From Burkholderia puraquae (GTDB lineage Bacteria; Pseudomonadota; Gammaproteobacteria; Burkholderiales; Burkholderiaceae), in assembly GCF_002099195.1 (NCBI RefSeq), contig NZ_NBYX01000010.1, positions 62,001 through 126,000 on the forward strand: a stretch of 64,000 nt of DNA, given 5' to 3'. The notes beneath the pieces are model-generated. The model searched no databases. It was given only the letters and a program-made list of their open reading frames with translations, and was not told where the DNA came from. Both the position numbers and the translations under genes were made by a program. Below are positions 43,598 to 52,915 of the stretch, in pieces (within the stretch, counting starts at the first letter, position 1; each line of letters begins with the position of its first letter).

Positions 43598-44839
43598 TCA
43601 CTCCGCCTCCGCCTGCGCGCCCTTCCCCACCGCCACGCGCTGCGCGCGGTAAATCCCCGCGTGCCCCGAGAACAGATAAGCGACGACACACGCGACGATC
43701 GCGTACACGCCGATATCCGCGCCGAACAGTTCGATCGCCATGATCGTCGACGCGATCGGTGTATTGGCCGCGCCGGCGAACACCGCGACGAACCCCAGCC
43801 CCGCGAGCACGGGCACCGGCAGCGCCAGCACCTGGCCGAGCGCGTTGCCGAGCGTCGCGCCGATGTAGAACAGCGGCGTCACTTCGCCACCCTTGAACCC
43901 CGACGCGAGCGTGACGACGGTGAACGCGAACTTGCCTGCGAAATCGTAGAGCGGCAGCGGGCCGTGAAACGCGGCCTCGATCGTCGGGATGCCGAGGCCG
44001 AGATACTGCGGCACGTTCAGCACGGTGGCGGCCCCGGCAACCAGCAGGCCGCCGAGCACCGGCTGCAGCGGCGCGTAGCGGACGGCTCGCCTGAACCACG
44101 CGGTCAGCGCATGCGTCGCGAACGCGAACAGCCGCCCGACCACGCCGAACGCGATGCCCGCGATGACCGTCACGGCCAGCCCCGTCGCCGACACGGCCGG
44201 CACGAACGGAATCGCATAGGCCGTGTGATGCACGCCCCATGCACGGCATACGACGTCTGCAACGATCGCGGATGCGACGCAGGTCAGCAGCGCGTCGTAT
44301 CGCACACGCCCGATCGCGAGTACTTCGAGCCCGAACACGGCGCCCGCGAGCGGCGTGCCGAACACCGACGCGAAACCGGCCGCGATGCCGCCCATCAGCA
44401 GCACGCGGCGATGTTCGCGATCGAGACGGAACACCTGAGTGACGCGATCGGCGAGCGCGCCGCCCATCTGCACGGCCGTGCCCTCGCGGCCTGCCGAGCC
44501 GCCGAACAGGTGCGTGACGACGGTCGCGACGAGCACGAGCGGCGCCATCCGCTTCGGCACGAGCGCCTTCGGGTCGTGAATCTCGTCGATCAGCAGGTTG
44601 TTGCCGCGCGCGACGGACTGGCCGAAACGATGGTAGATCCAGCCGGTCGCGAAACCGGCGGCCGGCAGCCCCCATAGCAGCCACGGATGCGCAACGCGCG
44701 TACCGGTCGCCCAGTCGAGCGCGATCAGGAACAGGGCGGAAGCCGTGCCGGCCAGAGCGCCAAGCAGGGCCGAGAGCGCGAGCCAGCGGCACACATAGCG
44801 CACGGTCGCGAAAAGATCGGCAGAAGTCGTGAAAAACAT
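43598..44839 (-). CDS. CLC-F-type fluoride/proton antiporter
   Basis: 413-residue CLC-family membrane protein. The usual Cl- selectivity motif GSGIP is replaced by GNNLLIDEIHDP near residue 80, the second motif reads GREGT rather than GREGP, and the late motif is GFKGGEVTPLF; as far as I recall, this combination marks the fluoride-exporting CLC-F clade. A crcB-type fluoride riboswitch lies directly upstream, independent support. It should expel fluoride from the cytoplasm using the proton gradient. ATG 44839 is used; the ribosome site (GGAA) is weak. Confidence 0.85.
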   Translation of the reverse strand: MFFTTSADLFATVRYVCRWLALSALLGALAGTASALFLIALDWATGTRVAHPWLLWGLPAAGFATGWIYHRFGQSVARGNNLLIDEIHDPKALVPKRMAPLVLVATVVTHLFGGSAGREGTAVQMGGALADRVTQVFRLDREHRRVLLMGGIAAGFASVFGTPLAGAVFGLEVLAIGRVRYDALLTCVASAIVADVVCRAWGVHHTAYAIPFVPAVSATGLAVTVIAGIAFGVVGRLFAFATHALTAWFRRAVRYAPLQPVLGGLLVAGAATVLNVPQYLGLGIPTIEAAFHGPLPLYDFAGKFAFTVVTLASGFKGGEVTPLFYIGATLGNALGQVLALPVPVLAGLGFVAVFAGAANTPIASTIMAIELFGADIGVYAIVACVVAYLFSGHAGIYRAQRVAVGKGAQAEAE

Positions 44840-44894
44840 GATTTCCAGATTCGACGGAACATCAAAACCTGGGCGGCAGAATACCGCATGGACG

Positions 44895-45014
44895 GCCTGC
44901 GACCTCCTGACGACCCAGGAACACGCAGGCATCATCAGCCGGGCTGACCGGCGGTTGAGGGCCGCACCGCGCGCAACGCGCCATACGACCGCAGGGAGGC
45001 ATGCCATCTCCGCT
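44895..45014 (-). ncRNA. Fluoride (crcB-motif) riboswitch
   Basis: Read on the minus strand: a GGAG/CTCC hairpin whose loop ATGGCATGC can pair by its GGCAT with ATGCC in the later TGATGATGCC block (the pseudoknot); AACC followed by a GCCGG/CCGGC stem; then TGATGATGCCTGC. These are the conserved parts of the crcB motif in order. About 38 bases with their own GC-rich hairpin are inserted between the first stem and AACC. Downstream, GCCTGCG (in the aptamer 3' strand) can pair instead with CGCAGGC at 44895-44901, enclosing a TCCTG/CAGGA stem with AGGAGG, a plausible expression platform. The CLC-F gene follows. Confidence 0.85.
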
Positions 45015-45104
45015 GGCCGCCATTGTACGCGACGCCCCGCGCCGCCCGCAATGCAGCTGCCGGCACACCGGAACGGGACGGCGTCGCGCGCCCCTCGCGC
45101 GCCG

Positions 45105-46124
45105 TCAGTCGCGCAGCGGGCGCGTGATGCGCGAGATCAGCTGGGGCGCGATCCGCTCGAGCGGCAGGATCGCCGACGCCGCGCCGATCGCCGCGGCCGC
45201 CTTCGGCATCCCGTAGACGGCGCTGGTCGCCTCGTCCTGCGCGATCGTGTGGCAGCCCTTCGCGCGCATCGCCTTCAGGCCGAGCGCGCCGTCGCGCCCC
45301 ATGCCCGTCAGCAGCACGCCGAACGCTTCGGCCTGCCAGCCGTCGGCGACGCTGTTGAAGAACACGTCGATCGACGGCCGGTACGGCGTCTCGACCGGAT
45401 GCCGCGTATAGCCGAGCACGCCGCGCGGCGACAGATACAGGTGATCGTTGGTCGCCGCGAGCAGTACCTCGCCGGCCTGCGGCACGCTGCCCTGCCGCGC
45501 GACGCGCACCGGCAGCCGCGTATAGCCGTCGAGCCATTCGGCCATCCCGAGCGCGAACGCCTGGTCGACGTGCTGGACGATCACGATTGCCGCCGGAAAG
45601 TCGGCCGGCAGCGCCCGCAGCAGCGCGGTCAGCGCGGTCGGCCCGCCCGCCGACGCGCCGATCGCGACGAGCGTCGGCTGGCCGCGCTCGGGTGCGGGCC
45701 CCGGCGGCACGAGCGCCGCGGTGCGGCTTTCGAGCAGCCGGCCGATCTGGTCGATCTTCGCGAGCAGCGCCTGCGGCGACGCGCCGGCCGACAGCCCGAG
45801 CGCGAGCGTCGGCGTGTCGACCGCATCGAGCGCACCGGCGCCCATCGCCTCGTACACCGACGACGTGTTCGCGCTGACGCTCGCCGTCACGATCAGGATC
45901 GCACACGGCGCGCGCGCCATGATCCGGCGCGTCGCGGCGACGCCGTCGACCTTCGGCATCACGAGATCCATCAGCACGAGATCGGGCGGATGCGCGACGC
46001 AGAAATCCACCGCCTCGTCGCCGTCGGTCGCGACCCACAGTACGCGGTGGTCCGTGCGCAGCGCGAGCACGCGGCGCAGCGCCTCCACGGCGAGCGGCAG
46101 GTCGTTGACGATGCCGATGTTCAT
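45105..46124 (-). CDS. wspF: WspF, chemotaxis-type methylesterase (CheB-like)
   Basis: 339-residue CheB: receiver domain (phospho-Asp in LVLMDLVMPKVDG, about residue 54) then methylesterase domain with the S-H-D triad in AIGASAGGPTAL, IVQHVD and LLTGMGRDG. The receiver's conserved lysine position reads GALDAVDTP instead of the usual K-P. It removes methyl groups from the receptor WspA and dampens the pathway; loss of WspF in relatives locks the pathway on. Start overlaps the wspE stop as ATGA. Last gene of the cluster. Confidence 0.93.
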   Translation of the reverse strand: MNIGIVNDLPLAVEALRRVLALRTDHRVLWVATDGDEAVDFCVAHPPDLVLMDLVMPKVDGVAATRRIMARAPCAILIVTASVSANTSSVYEAMGAGALDAVDTPTLALGLSAGASPQALLAKIDQIGRLLESRTAALVPPGPAPERGQPTLVAIGASAGGPTALTALLRALPADFPAAIVIVQHVDQAFALGMAEWLDGYTRLPVRVARQGSVPQAGEVLLAATNDHLYLSPRGVLGYTRHPVETPYRPSIDVFFNSVADGWQAEAFGVLLTGMGRDGALGLKAMRAKGCHTIAQDEATSAVYGMPKAAAAIGAASAILPLERIAPQLISRITRPLRD

Positions 46125-48430
46125 CCGCGCGCGCCCCCGATCAGGTCGTGTACGGCGTCGAGCAGTGCCTCGTCGTGGAAGCTGCTCTTCGCGAGGTAGT
46201 AGTCGGCGCCCGCGTCGAGCCCGCGACGGCGATCCTCGTCGCGATCCTTGTACGACACGATCATCACCGGCACGCGCTTGAGCATCGGATCGCTCTTGAT
46301 CAGCGTGACGAGTTCGATGCCGTCCATGCGCGGCATGTCGACGTCGGTGACGACAAGATCGAACGCATCGCTGCGCACCGCATTCCAGCCGTCCATCCCG
46401 TCGACCGCGACCGTCACGTCGTAGCCGCGCTTTTCCAGCAGCTTGCGTTCGAGCTCGCGCACCGTCAGCGAATCGTCGACGACGAGCACGCGGCGGCGGC
46501 GATCGACGAGCGCGAGTTGCGGATCACGCGTGAGCCGCGCGAGCTGCCCGCCGCGCACGAGCTTGTCGACCGAGCGGATCAGGTCCTCGACGTCGACGAT
46601 CAGCACTGGGTCGCCGTTCTCGAGCAGCGCGCCGGCCGCGATGTTCTGGATCTTGTGCAGGCGGCTGTCGAGCGGCTGCACGACCAGCATCCGTTCGCCA
46701 AGGAAGCGGTCGACCGCGACGCCGTACAGCTCGGGCTCCCCGCCGACCACCACGACCGCCGTGCTCGTGCGCGCGACATTGGGCTCGCCCGCGTCGAGCA
46801 GCTGGTGCGCGGCAACGAGGCCCGCGCGCCGGCCGTCGAACGGGAAATGCGGCTGCCCTTCGAGCACGTCGATATCGTCGTGCGCGAGTTCGAGCGTGCG
46901 GCGCACGTGCGCAAGCGGGAACGCATACGGCTCGCCGCCGACCTCGACGAGCAGGCTGCGAATCACCGACAGCGTGAGCGGCAACTGCAGCACGAAGCGC
47001 ATGCCCGCGCCCGGCTCGTTGAAGATCCGCACCGCGCCGCGCACGCCGCGCACCATCTCCTGCACCGCGTCGAGGCCGACGCCGCGGCCCGACACGTCGG
47101 TCACCGCCTCGCGCATCGAAAAGCCCGGCAGCAGCAGGAATTCGAGCAGTTCGGGATCGGACAGCCGCGCGGCCGTCTCGTCGTCGGTCAGGCGCTGGCG
47201 CACGACGGCCGCGCGCAGCGCGTCCATGTCGACGCCCGGGCCATCGTCGATCACGCTGACCAGCAGCGAACCGGCGCTGTGGCGCGCCTCCAGCGTGACG
47301 CTCGCCTCGGCCGGCTTGCCGCGTGCACGGCGCGCGTCCGGCGAATCGACGCCGTGGTCGATGGCGTTGCGCAGCAGGTGGCCGAGCGGCGCGTCGAGCA
47401 GGTCGAGGATGTCGCGGTCGACCTGCGTGCCCTCGCCGACGATCGAGAAACGCACCTGCTTGCCGAGCGAGCGCGCGAGATCGCGGACGATGCGCGGGTA
47501 CGCGCGTGTCGCGTCGCCGAACGGCCGCATCCGACACTGCAACGCTTCGTCGTAGAGCTGCTCGGCGATATGCGTGCTGCGCCGCTCGAAGCGGTCGAAT
47601 TCGTCCATGCGCTCGGCGAGCGAACGCTGCAGGTCGTTGAGCATGTGCCGCACTTCGTTCATCGACGCGAGCATGCCCGCATCGAGATCGTCGGCGAATT
47701 GCTCGACCATCAGATCGAGCGAGCGGGCCGCGTCGCGCTGCGCGCGCTTCACGCGCAGCATCGATTCGGCGAACGGCTTGAGCCAGCGCGATTCGACCAG
47801 CGATTCGCCGGACAGGCTCAGCAGCCGGTTCAGCGTATCCGCGCGCACGCGGCGCATCGCGCCGGCGCCGGCCACGCGGCCGGCCTGGGCCGGATCGGGC
47901 ACCGTGCCCGACACGGCGAGCGGAGGCACCGCGGCGCTGGCCCCGACGGGCTCGTTCGCGGCGCCGTCGTGCTCGCGATACGGCACGACCGACGGCGGCA
48001 CCGGCGGCGGGACGGCGCCCGGCGCCTGCATCGTCTGCGCGCCGTCGGCCCCTGTCAGCGCCGCCGCAAACACGTCGATCTCCGTCTGCGTCACGGGCTG
48101 CCCCTGCGGATCGCCGACGCGCACCAGCAAATCGACGCCCGCCAGCAGCACGTCGACGTGCGTGGCCGTCAGCGCGATCGTGCCAGCCTGCGCGGCGACG
48201 AAGCACTCTTCCATCCGCCCCGCGATGTCGACGCCGAGCGGCACGCCGACGATGCGCGCGGCGCCCTTCAGCGAATGCGCGGCGCGCATGCACGCCTCGA
48301 GCGCGACGGAATCGGGCTCGCCCGATTCGAGCGCGAGCAGCCGCTCGGACAGCGCCTGGGTCTGCGTGCGCGTCTCCTCGCGATACAGCTCGAGCAGCGA
48401 CAGGTGGCTCAGGTCGTCATCGCCGCTCAT
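46121..48430 (-). CDS. wspE: WspE, CheA-like kinase with C-terminal receiver
   Basis: 769-residue hybrid kinase. N-terminal Hpt with phospho-histidine H52 (AAHSLKGAARIVG), Pro-rich linker (about 145-205), dimerisation and ATPase domains (LLRNAIDHGVDS, SVIDDGPGVD, SGRGVGLDAV), CheW-like P5 domain (about 500-625), and a C-terminal receiver (VLVVDDSLTVREL, phospho-Asp in VVTDVDMPRMDG, lysine in YYLAKSS). It is driven by WspA/B/D and passes phosphate to WspF and to the output protein. ATGA overlap with wspD; overlaps wspF likewise. Confidence 0.95.
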   Translation of the reverse strand: MSGDDDLSHLSLLELYREETRTQTQALSERLLALESGEPDSVALEACMRAAHSLKGAARIVGVPLGVDIAGRMEECFVAAQAGTIALTATHVDVLLAGVDLLVRVGDPQGQPVTQTEIDVFAAALTGADGAQTMQAPGAVPPPVPPSVVPYREHDGAANEPVGASAAVPPLAVSGTVPDPAQAGRVAGAGAMRRVRADTLNRLLSLSGESLVESRWLKPFAESMLRVKRAQRDAARSLDLMVEQFADDLDAGMLASMNEVRHMLNDLQRSLAERMDEFDRFERRSTHIAEQLYDEALQCRMRPFGDATRAYPRIVRDLARSLGKQVRFSIVGEGTQVDRDILDLLDAPLGHLLRNAIDHGVDSPDARRARGKPAEASVTLEARHSAGSLLVSVIDDGPGVDMDALRAAVVRQRLTDDETAARLSDPELLEFLLLPGFSMREAVTDVSGRGVGLDAVQEMVRGVRGAVRIFNEPGAGMRFVLQLPLTLSVIRSLLVEVGGEPYAFPLAHVRRTLELAHDDIDVLEGQPHFPFDGRRAGLVAAHQLLDAGEPNVARTSTAVVVVGGEPELYGVAVDRFLGERMLVVQPLDSRLHKIQNIAAGALLENGDPVLIVDVEDLIRSVDKLVRGGQLARLTRDPQLALVDRRRRVLVVDDSLTVRELERKLLEKRGYDVTVAVDGMDGWNAVRSDAFDLVVTDVDMPRMDGIELVTLIKSDPMLKRVPVMIVSYKDRDEDRRRGLDAGADYYLAKSSFHDEALLDAVHDLIGGARG

Positions 48431-49134
48431 CGCATGCTCCGTGTGACTGCGTCGAACAGGCGGTCGTCGTCGAGCAAACCTACGGACTTGCCGCGCCACG
48501 ACAGCACGCCGCGCGACAGGCCGGCGCTCGCGCGCCCGACCGTCGCCGGCACGGGCACCCAGTCGGATGCGCCGAAGCGCAGCACGCCCTCGACTTCGTC
48601 GACCGGAAACACGACCGGCTCGCCCTGGTGCGCGGCCACCAGCAGCCGCGTGAAGCGGCCATCGCCGCCGCCGCTGCCGCCCTTGCCGGCATCGAGGCCG
48701 AGCAGCGCGCCGATCGAGATCGCGATGCGCAGCGTGCCGCGGATGTTGACCACGCCGCGCACGGCCGAATTGCGGCGATGCGGCAGCGAATGGATCGGGC
48801 GCGTGCCGGCGATCTCGCGCAGCACGCCGATCGGCAGCGCGAGCCATTCGTCGGCCACACGGAACGCCAGCGCCGCGTGGCGCGTATCGGCGTCGGCGTC
48901 GTGCCCGTGCGGTGCGGCGGGCGCGCTCATCCGGCGCGTGGTGTCGGCCATCTCGGCCCCGTCGAGCGGGCGCTCGAGCAGCTTCGCCGCGTGATACGCG
49001 TACACCGGGCAGTTCAGGCAGCGCAGGCAGTCGTTCAGCCGCTCGCACGTGCGGTCGCCGCGCGTGCCGATCCGGTTCCAGCAATCGTCGACGTCGATCG
49101 TCGTCTCGTCAATGGCAGCGGCGGCGCGGTTCAT
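48427..49134 (-). CDS. wspD: WspD, CheW-like adaptor with cysteine-rich N-terminus
   Basis: 235-residue CheW-type coupling protein; the SH3-like CheW fold covers about 85-235 (FRVADEWLALPIGVLREI, VRGVVNIRGTLRIAI, RGVLSWRGKSVGLLDD). The first 45 residues hold C18, C30, C36, C39 and C42 (CWNRIGTRGDRTC, CLRCLNCPVY), a pattern that could bind a metal or cluster, or act in redox control. It links receptor to WspE. Its stop overlaps the wspE start (ATGA); it starts 46 bases after wspC. Confidence 0.9.
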   Translation of the reverse strand: MNRAAAAIDETTIDVDDCWNRIGTRGDRTCERLNDCLRCLNCPVYAYHAAKLLERPLDGAEMADTTRRMSAPAAPHGHDADADTRHAALAFRVADEWLALPIGVLREIAGTRPIHSLPHRRNSAVRGVVNIRGTLRIAISIGALLGLDAGKGGSGGGDGRFTRLLVAAHQGEPVVFPVDEVEGVLRFGASDWVPVPATVGRASAGLSRGVLSWRGKSVGLLDDDRLFDAVTRSMR

Positions 49135-49180
49135 GAATTCCTCTGGTCATCGCGGTGTCGGTCCCCAACCCGTAGTCTCG

Positions 49181-50611
49181 TCAGCCGGCCGAGCGCCGTG
49201 CGCGCTCGAGCATCCATTGCGCACCCGCGCGATCGCCGCCGACGTCGAGCAGCGTCGCAAGATGGGTCAGCGCTTCGTGGTGCGTGGGTCGCAGGTACAG
49301 CGCCTTCCGGTAGAAGTCGCCGGCTTCCGCGGCGCGTCCGCGCGCATCCGCGATCAGCCCGTTCAGGTAGAACGCATCGGCATGCGGCCCGACGCGCGCC
49401 GAGAACTGCGCAAGCACGCGCTCGGCCTCGTCGAACGCGCCGGCATTCGCAAGCGCCTGCGCATCTTCCAGCGTCGGTGCGGCGCTTTCGGCGACCGGTG
49501 CGACCGGTGCAGCCGATACGGCCGGCGCAACCGTTTCGGCCGTCGCCACCGGCACGTCGGCCCATGCGTCGAACGCGGCCGCATGCACGGCCGGCGGCGG
49601 CGCCGCGAACGGCTGACCTGCGTCGCCGAGCCAGGATGGCGGTGCGACCGCCAGCACCGAGCGCGTCGCCGCGAGCGGTGCGACCGTGAAGCGCTCCGCG
49701 CGCCGGTACGGCGCCGCCGCCGACAGCGGTGCCGCCGACCGGGCCGCGCATGCGTCAGCCGCCGCCGCGCCGGCGGGCTCGCGATGAAATGCGAAGGCCA
49801 GCGGCACACGCGCCGAGCGCATCCCGTGCCGCATTGCGACCCCCGTTTCGGCCGGCCCGACGAACAGCATGCCGTCGTCGGCAAGACGCTCGCCAAGCGA
49901 GCGGATCACGCGATCCTGCGCGTCGCGGTCGAAGTAGATCAGCACGTTGCGGCAGAACACGAAATCGTAGCGAATGCCCGTGTCCACGGCCGGTTCGACG
50001 AGGTTCGCCTGACTGAACTGCACACACGCGCGCACGCGCTCGTCGAGCAGCCAGCCATCGCGCTTCGGCGTGAAATGCCGCGCGCGAAATTCCGTCGCCG
50101 TGCCGCGGAACGCATTGCGCCCGTAGCAGCCGAGCCGCGCCTGCTCGATCGCGCGCACGCTGAGGTCGATCGCGTCGATCGTGAAGCTGGCCGGGTCGAG
50201 CCCCGCGTCGAGCAGCGCCATCGCCGCCGAATACGGCTCCTCGCCCGTCGAGCACGGTGCGCTCAGCACGCGGATCACACGGCCGGGCAGCGCGGCGAGC
50301 CGTTCGGCCGCGAGCCGCGCGAGCGTCGCGAAGGCCTCGCGGTCGCGGAAGAACCAGGTCTCGGGCACGACGAACAGCTCGATCAGCGCACGCCGCTCGT
50401 CGGCCGACGCGTTGAGCTGCTGCCAGTAGGCGTCGAGCGCGTCCTGCGTCACGGGCAGCCGCACCGCCGACGGCAGGCGCTCGCCGTCCGCCTGCAGCGC
50501 GTGCACGCGTTCCGTCAGCGCTCGGGTCATGAAGTCGTTGCCGAGCGAATCGGGGTCGATGCCGGTCTCGCGCAGCAGCCAGCCGCGAAATCGCGATTCG
50601 GATTCTTTCAT
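49181..50611 (-). CDS. wspC: WspC, CheR methyltransferase with TPR tail
   Basis: 476-residue receptor methyltransferase. N-terminal CheR domain with SAM-binding VLSAPCSTGEEPYSAAMALL (about 115), FDRDAQDRVIRSLGERL and VFCRNVLIYFD. Residues about 285-390 are low-complexity Ala/Pro linker, and the last 90 residues form tetratricopeptide repeats (DAFYLNGLIADARGRAAEAG). It methylates WspA glutamates, opposing WspF. ATG 50611 overlaps the wspB stop (ATGA). The MKES start resembles that of wspHRR. Confidence 0.93.
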   Translation of the reverse strand: MKESESRFRGWLLRETGIDPDSLGNDFMTRALTERVHALQADGERLPSAVRLPVTQDALDAYWQQLNASADERRALIELFVVPETWFFRDREAFATLARLAAERLAALPGRVIRVLSAPCSTGEEPYSAAMALLDAGLDPASFTIDAIDLSVRAIEQARLGCYGRNAFRGTATEFRARHFTPKRDGWLLDERVRACVQFSQANLVEPAVDTGIRYDFVFCRNVLIYFDRDAQDRVIRSLGERLADDGMLFVGPAETGVAMRHGMRSARVPLAFAFHREPAGAAAADACAARSAAPLSAAAPYRRAERFTVAPLAATRSVLAVAPPSWLGDAGQPFAAPPPAVHAAAFDAWADVPVATAETVAPAVSAAPVAPVAESAAPTLEDAQALANAGAFDEAERVLAQFSARVGPHADAFYLNGLIADARGRAAEAGDFYRKALYLRPTHHEALTHLATLLDVGGDRAGAQWMLERARRSAG

Positions 50612-51120
50612 GCAGACTCTCCCCCGTGGCCCGGCAGGCCGTCGAACAGATACAGGCGCGCGACGTCGTCGACCAGGTCGGACACCGATACCTGCTGCAC
50701 GACGCCATCGGGCGTGTTCGCGACGGGCCCGAGCCAGCGCGTGCGCGCGGTCGAGATGCCGCTCGACCGAAACGCCGCGCGGTCGATCCGCATCGTCTGC
50801 GTTGCGCGCTCGACGATCAGCCCGACCGTGCGCTCGCCGCCGGCCGCGTCCGCACGGCAGCGGACCATCACGAGCCGCGTCGAACGCAACGCATGTGCGC
50901 GGCGCCCGAGCGCCAGCATCGGTACGTCGATCACCGGCACCGGCTGGCTGCCGCGCATCAGCAGCCCGGCGATCCATTCGGGCGCGCCGGGCACGGCCTT
51001 CGTGACCGCGAGCGGCAGCACCTCCTCGATGCCGGCCGCGTCGAGCGCGTAGCGCTCGCCGTCGAGCTCGAACATCAGGAACAGCGCGTGTCCGCCATTC
51101 TGCGTGTCGGCGCGCGTCAC
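50608..51120 (-). CDS. wspB: WspB, CheW-like adaptor
   Basis: 170-residue CheW protein with the beta-barrel pattern [45 protein letters not shown] and [12 protein letters not shown]. It has no cysteine-rich N-terminus, unlike WspD, so the two adaptors differ. GTG start at 51120 overlaps the wspA stop (GTGA). It couples WspA to WspE in the signalling array. Confidence 0.9.
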   Translation of the reverse strand: MTRADTQNGGHALFLMFELDGERYALDAAGIEEVLPLAVTKAVPGAPEWIAGLLMRGSQPVPVIDVPMLALGRRAHALRSTRLVMVRCRADAAGGERTVGLIVERATQTMRIDRAAFRSSGISTARTRWLGPVANTPDGVVQQVSVSDLVDDVARLYLFDGLPGHGGESA

Positions 51121-52793
51121 GCGTCGACCTTGAAGCGCGACACGCTGGTACGCAACTGGTTCGCGACGAGCGTCAGGTCGTCGATTGCCTGCGACGACTG
51201 GCGCAGCGACTCGGCCGTCTGCTGCGCGGCCTCCGACAGTTGCGACAGCGCCTGCGTGATCTGCTCGGCGCCGTTCGCCTGCGTCTGCATCCCTTCATTG
51301 ACCATCTGGAAGCGCGGCGCAAGCGTCTGCACTTCGGCGATGATCTGCGACAGCTGCCCGCCGACCTGCTGCACGTCGAGCATGCCGCGGCGCACTTCCT
51401 CGGAGAACTTGTCCATCCCCATCACGCCCGCCGACACCGCCGACTGGATTTCCTTCACCGTCTGCTCGATGTCGTAGGTCGCCACCGCCGTCTGGTCGGC
51501 CAGGCGGCGGATCTCGGTCGCGACGACCGCGAAGCCGCGGCCGTACTCGCCGGCCTTCTCGGCCTCGATCGCCGCGTTCAGCGACAGCAGGTTGGTCTGG
51601 TCGGCCACCTTGGTGATCGTCGCGACCACCTGGTTGATGTTCAGCGCCTTCTCGTTGAGGATCGCGAGCTTCGCATTCACCGAACCGGCCGCGTCCATCA
51701 CGCTGCGCATCGTCTCGCCCATCCGCGTGAGCCCGCTCTGGCTCACGCCCGCGAGCGTCGCCGACTGTTCTGCCACGCCCGCCACCTCGTTCATCGTGCG
51801 CAGCAGGTCGCGCGACGTCGCGAAGATTTCGCGCGAGGTGGCGCCGATCTCCGTCGTCGTCGCCGCGGTTTCGTTCGCGGTCGCCTGCTGTTCGCGCGAC
51901 GTCGCCGCGATCTCTGCCACCGACGTCGTCACCTGCAGCGACGACTGCTGCGCGCGCGCGACGAGTTCCGTCAGCTCGTCGGCCATCCGGTTGAAGCCCG
52001 TCTCGAGCGTGCCGAATTCATCGCGGCGGCGCAGGTCGAGACGGCGCGTCAGGTTGCCGGTACGCATCACGTCGTGCACCTCGACGAGCCGCGCCATCGG
52101 TACGGTCACCGAACGGTACAGCAAGTAGCCGAGGCCGAGCGCGGACAGCAGCACGAACCCGACCGCGACCGCGAGCACGACTTCGGTATCCTGCACGGAT
52201 TCGCGGATCAGTTTCGCGGATTGCTCGGCGAACTTGCGGTTTTCCTGCACCAGCACGTTCGCGTTGCGTATGACCTCGGTCCACACCGGCACCGTCTTCG
52301 CGTATGCGGCGACGGCGTCCTCGCGCGACACCCGGCTCTTCTGCACGGCTTCGTTCAGCAACGGCACGTAGCGGTCGTACGCGCCGCGGAACGCCGCGAA
52401 GCGTTGCCGGTCGTCGTCGCGGAACGTCGTGTTCTGGTAGTCGATCGACAGCGACTCGATCTCCTTCAGCGCGTCGGAAATCTTCGCGAGATCGCGCTGC
52501 ACGGTTTCGGGCCCGGTGTCGACGAAGGTCGCCTGCTGCAGCAGCATGAACGATTCGTTGACCGAACCGCGCAGCGACGACGCGAGGTAGACGCCGGGCA
52601 GCGAGTCTCGCTCGATGCTGATGGCTTCGCTGTTGATCGCGCGCAGTCGCTCGTAGGACACGCCGGCTGTCACCAGCATCAGCACGAACAACACGCCGAA
52701 GCTGAGCAGGATGCGATTGCCGAGCGTCAGCCGGGCAGCGCCGATCGTCGGATGCAGGCTTTCATTGGTCGCGCGGGGCGTCACGGTGGCCAT
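51117..52793 (-). CDS. wspA: WspA, methyl-accepting surface-sensing receptor
   Basis: 558-residue transmembrane receptor. A membrane segment near 28-47, a periplasmic four-helix-type sensor (about 50-205), a second segment near 206-228, a HAMP domain (with [18 protein letters not shown]), and the cytoplasmic helical hairpin whose tip reads [18 protein letters not shown]. No C-terminal WxxF methylation-enzyme docking peptide is seen. In pseudomonads the homologue responds to surface contact or envelope stress. The start at 52793 has a weak ribosome site and follows wspHRR by 122 bases. Confidence 0.93.
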   Translation of the reverse strand: MATVTPRATNESLHPTIGAARLTLGNRILLSFGVLFVLMLVTAGVSYERLRAINSEAISIERDSLPGVYLASSLRGSVNESFMLLQQATFVDTGPETVQRDLAKISDALKEIESLSIDYQNTTFRDDDRQRFAAFRGAYDRYVPLLNEAVQKSRVSREDAVAAYAKTVPVWTEVIRNANVLVQENRKFAEQSAKLIRESVQDTEVVLAVAVGFVLLSALGLGYLLYRSVTVPMARLVEVHDVMRTGNLTRRLDLRRRDEFGTLETGFNRMADELTELVARAQQSSLQVTTSVAEIAATSREQQATANETAATTTEIGATSREIFATSRDLLRTMNEVAGVAEQSATLAGVSQSGLTRMGETMRSVMDAAGSVNAKLAILNEKALNINQVVATITKVADQTNLLSLNAAIEAEKAGEYGRGFAVVATEIRRLADQTAVATYDIEQTVKEIQSAVSAGVMGMDKFSEEVRRGMLDVQQVGGQLSQIIAEVQTLAPRFQMVNEGMQTQANGAEQITQALSQLSEAAQQTAESLRQSSQAIDDLTLVANQLRTSVSRFKVDA

Positions 52794-52915
52794 GTTCGTT
52801 ATGGGCTTTCTAAAATCAGCGTTGAAAAATCCGCGCCCGCCTGCGCGCCGGACGGCGCGCCGCGAGCGCATCGGGGTCTGCGGGCAGCGCGGCGCCGGCA
52901 GGCCGCGCCGCGACA

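Noticed and set aside
46148-48994. 948-codon open frame on the plus strand
   Set aside because: It is antisense to wspE/wspD, rich in Arg, His and Gly, and has no family features; a GC-bias shadow.
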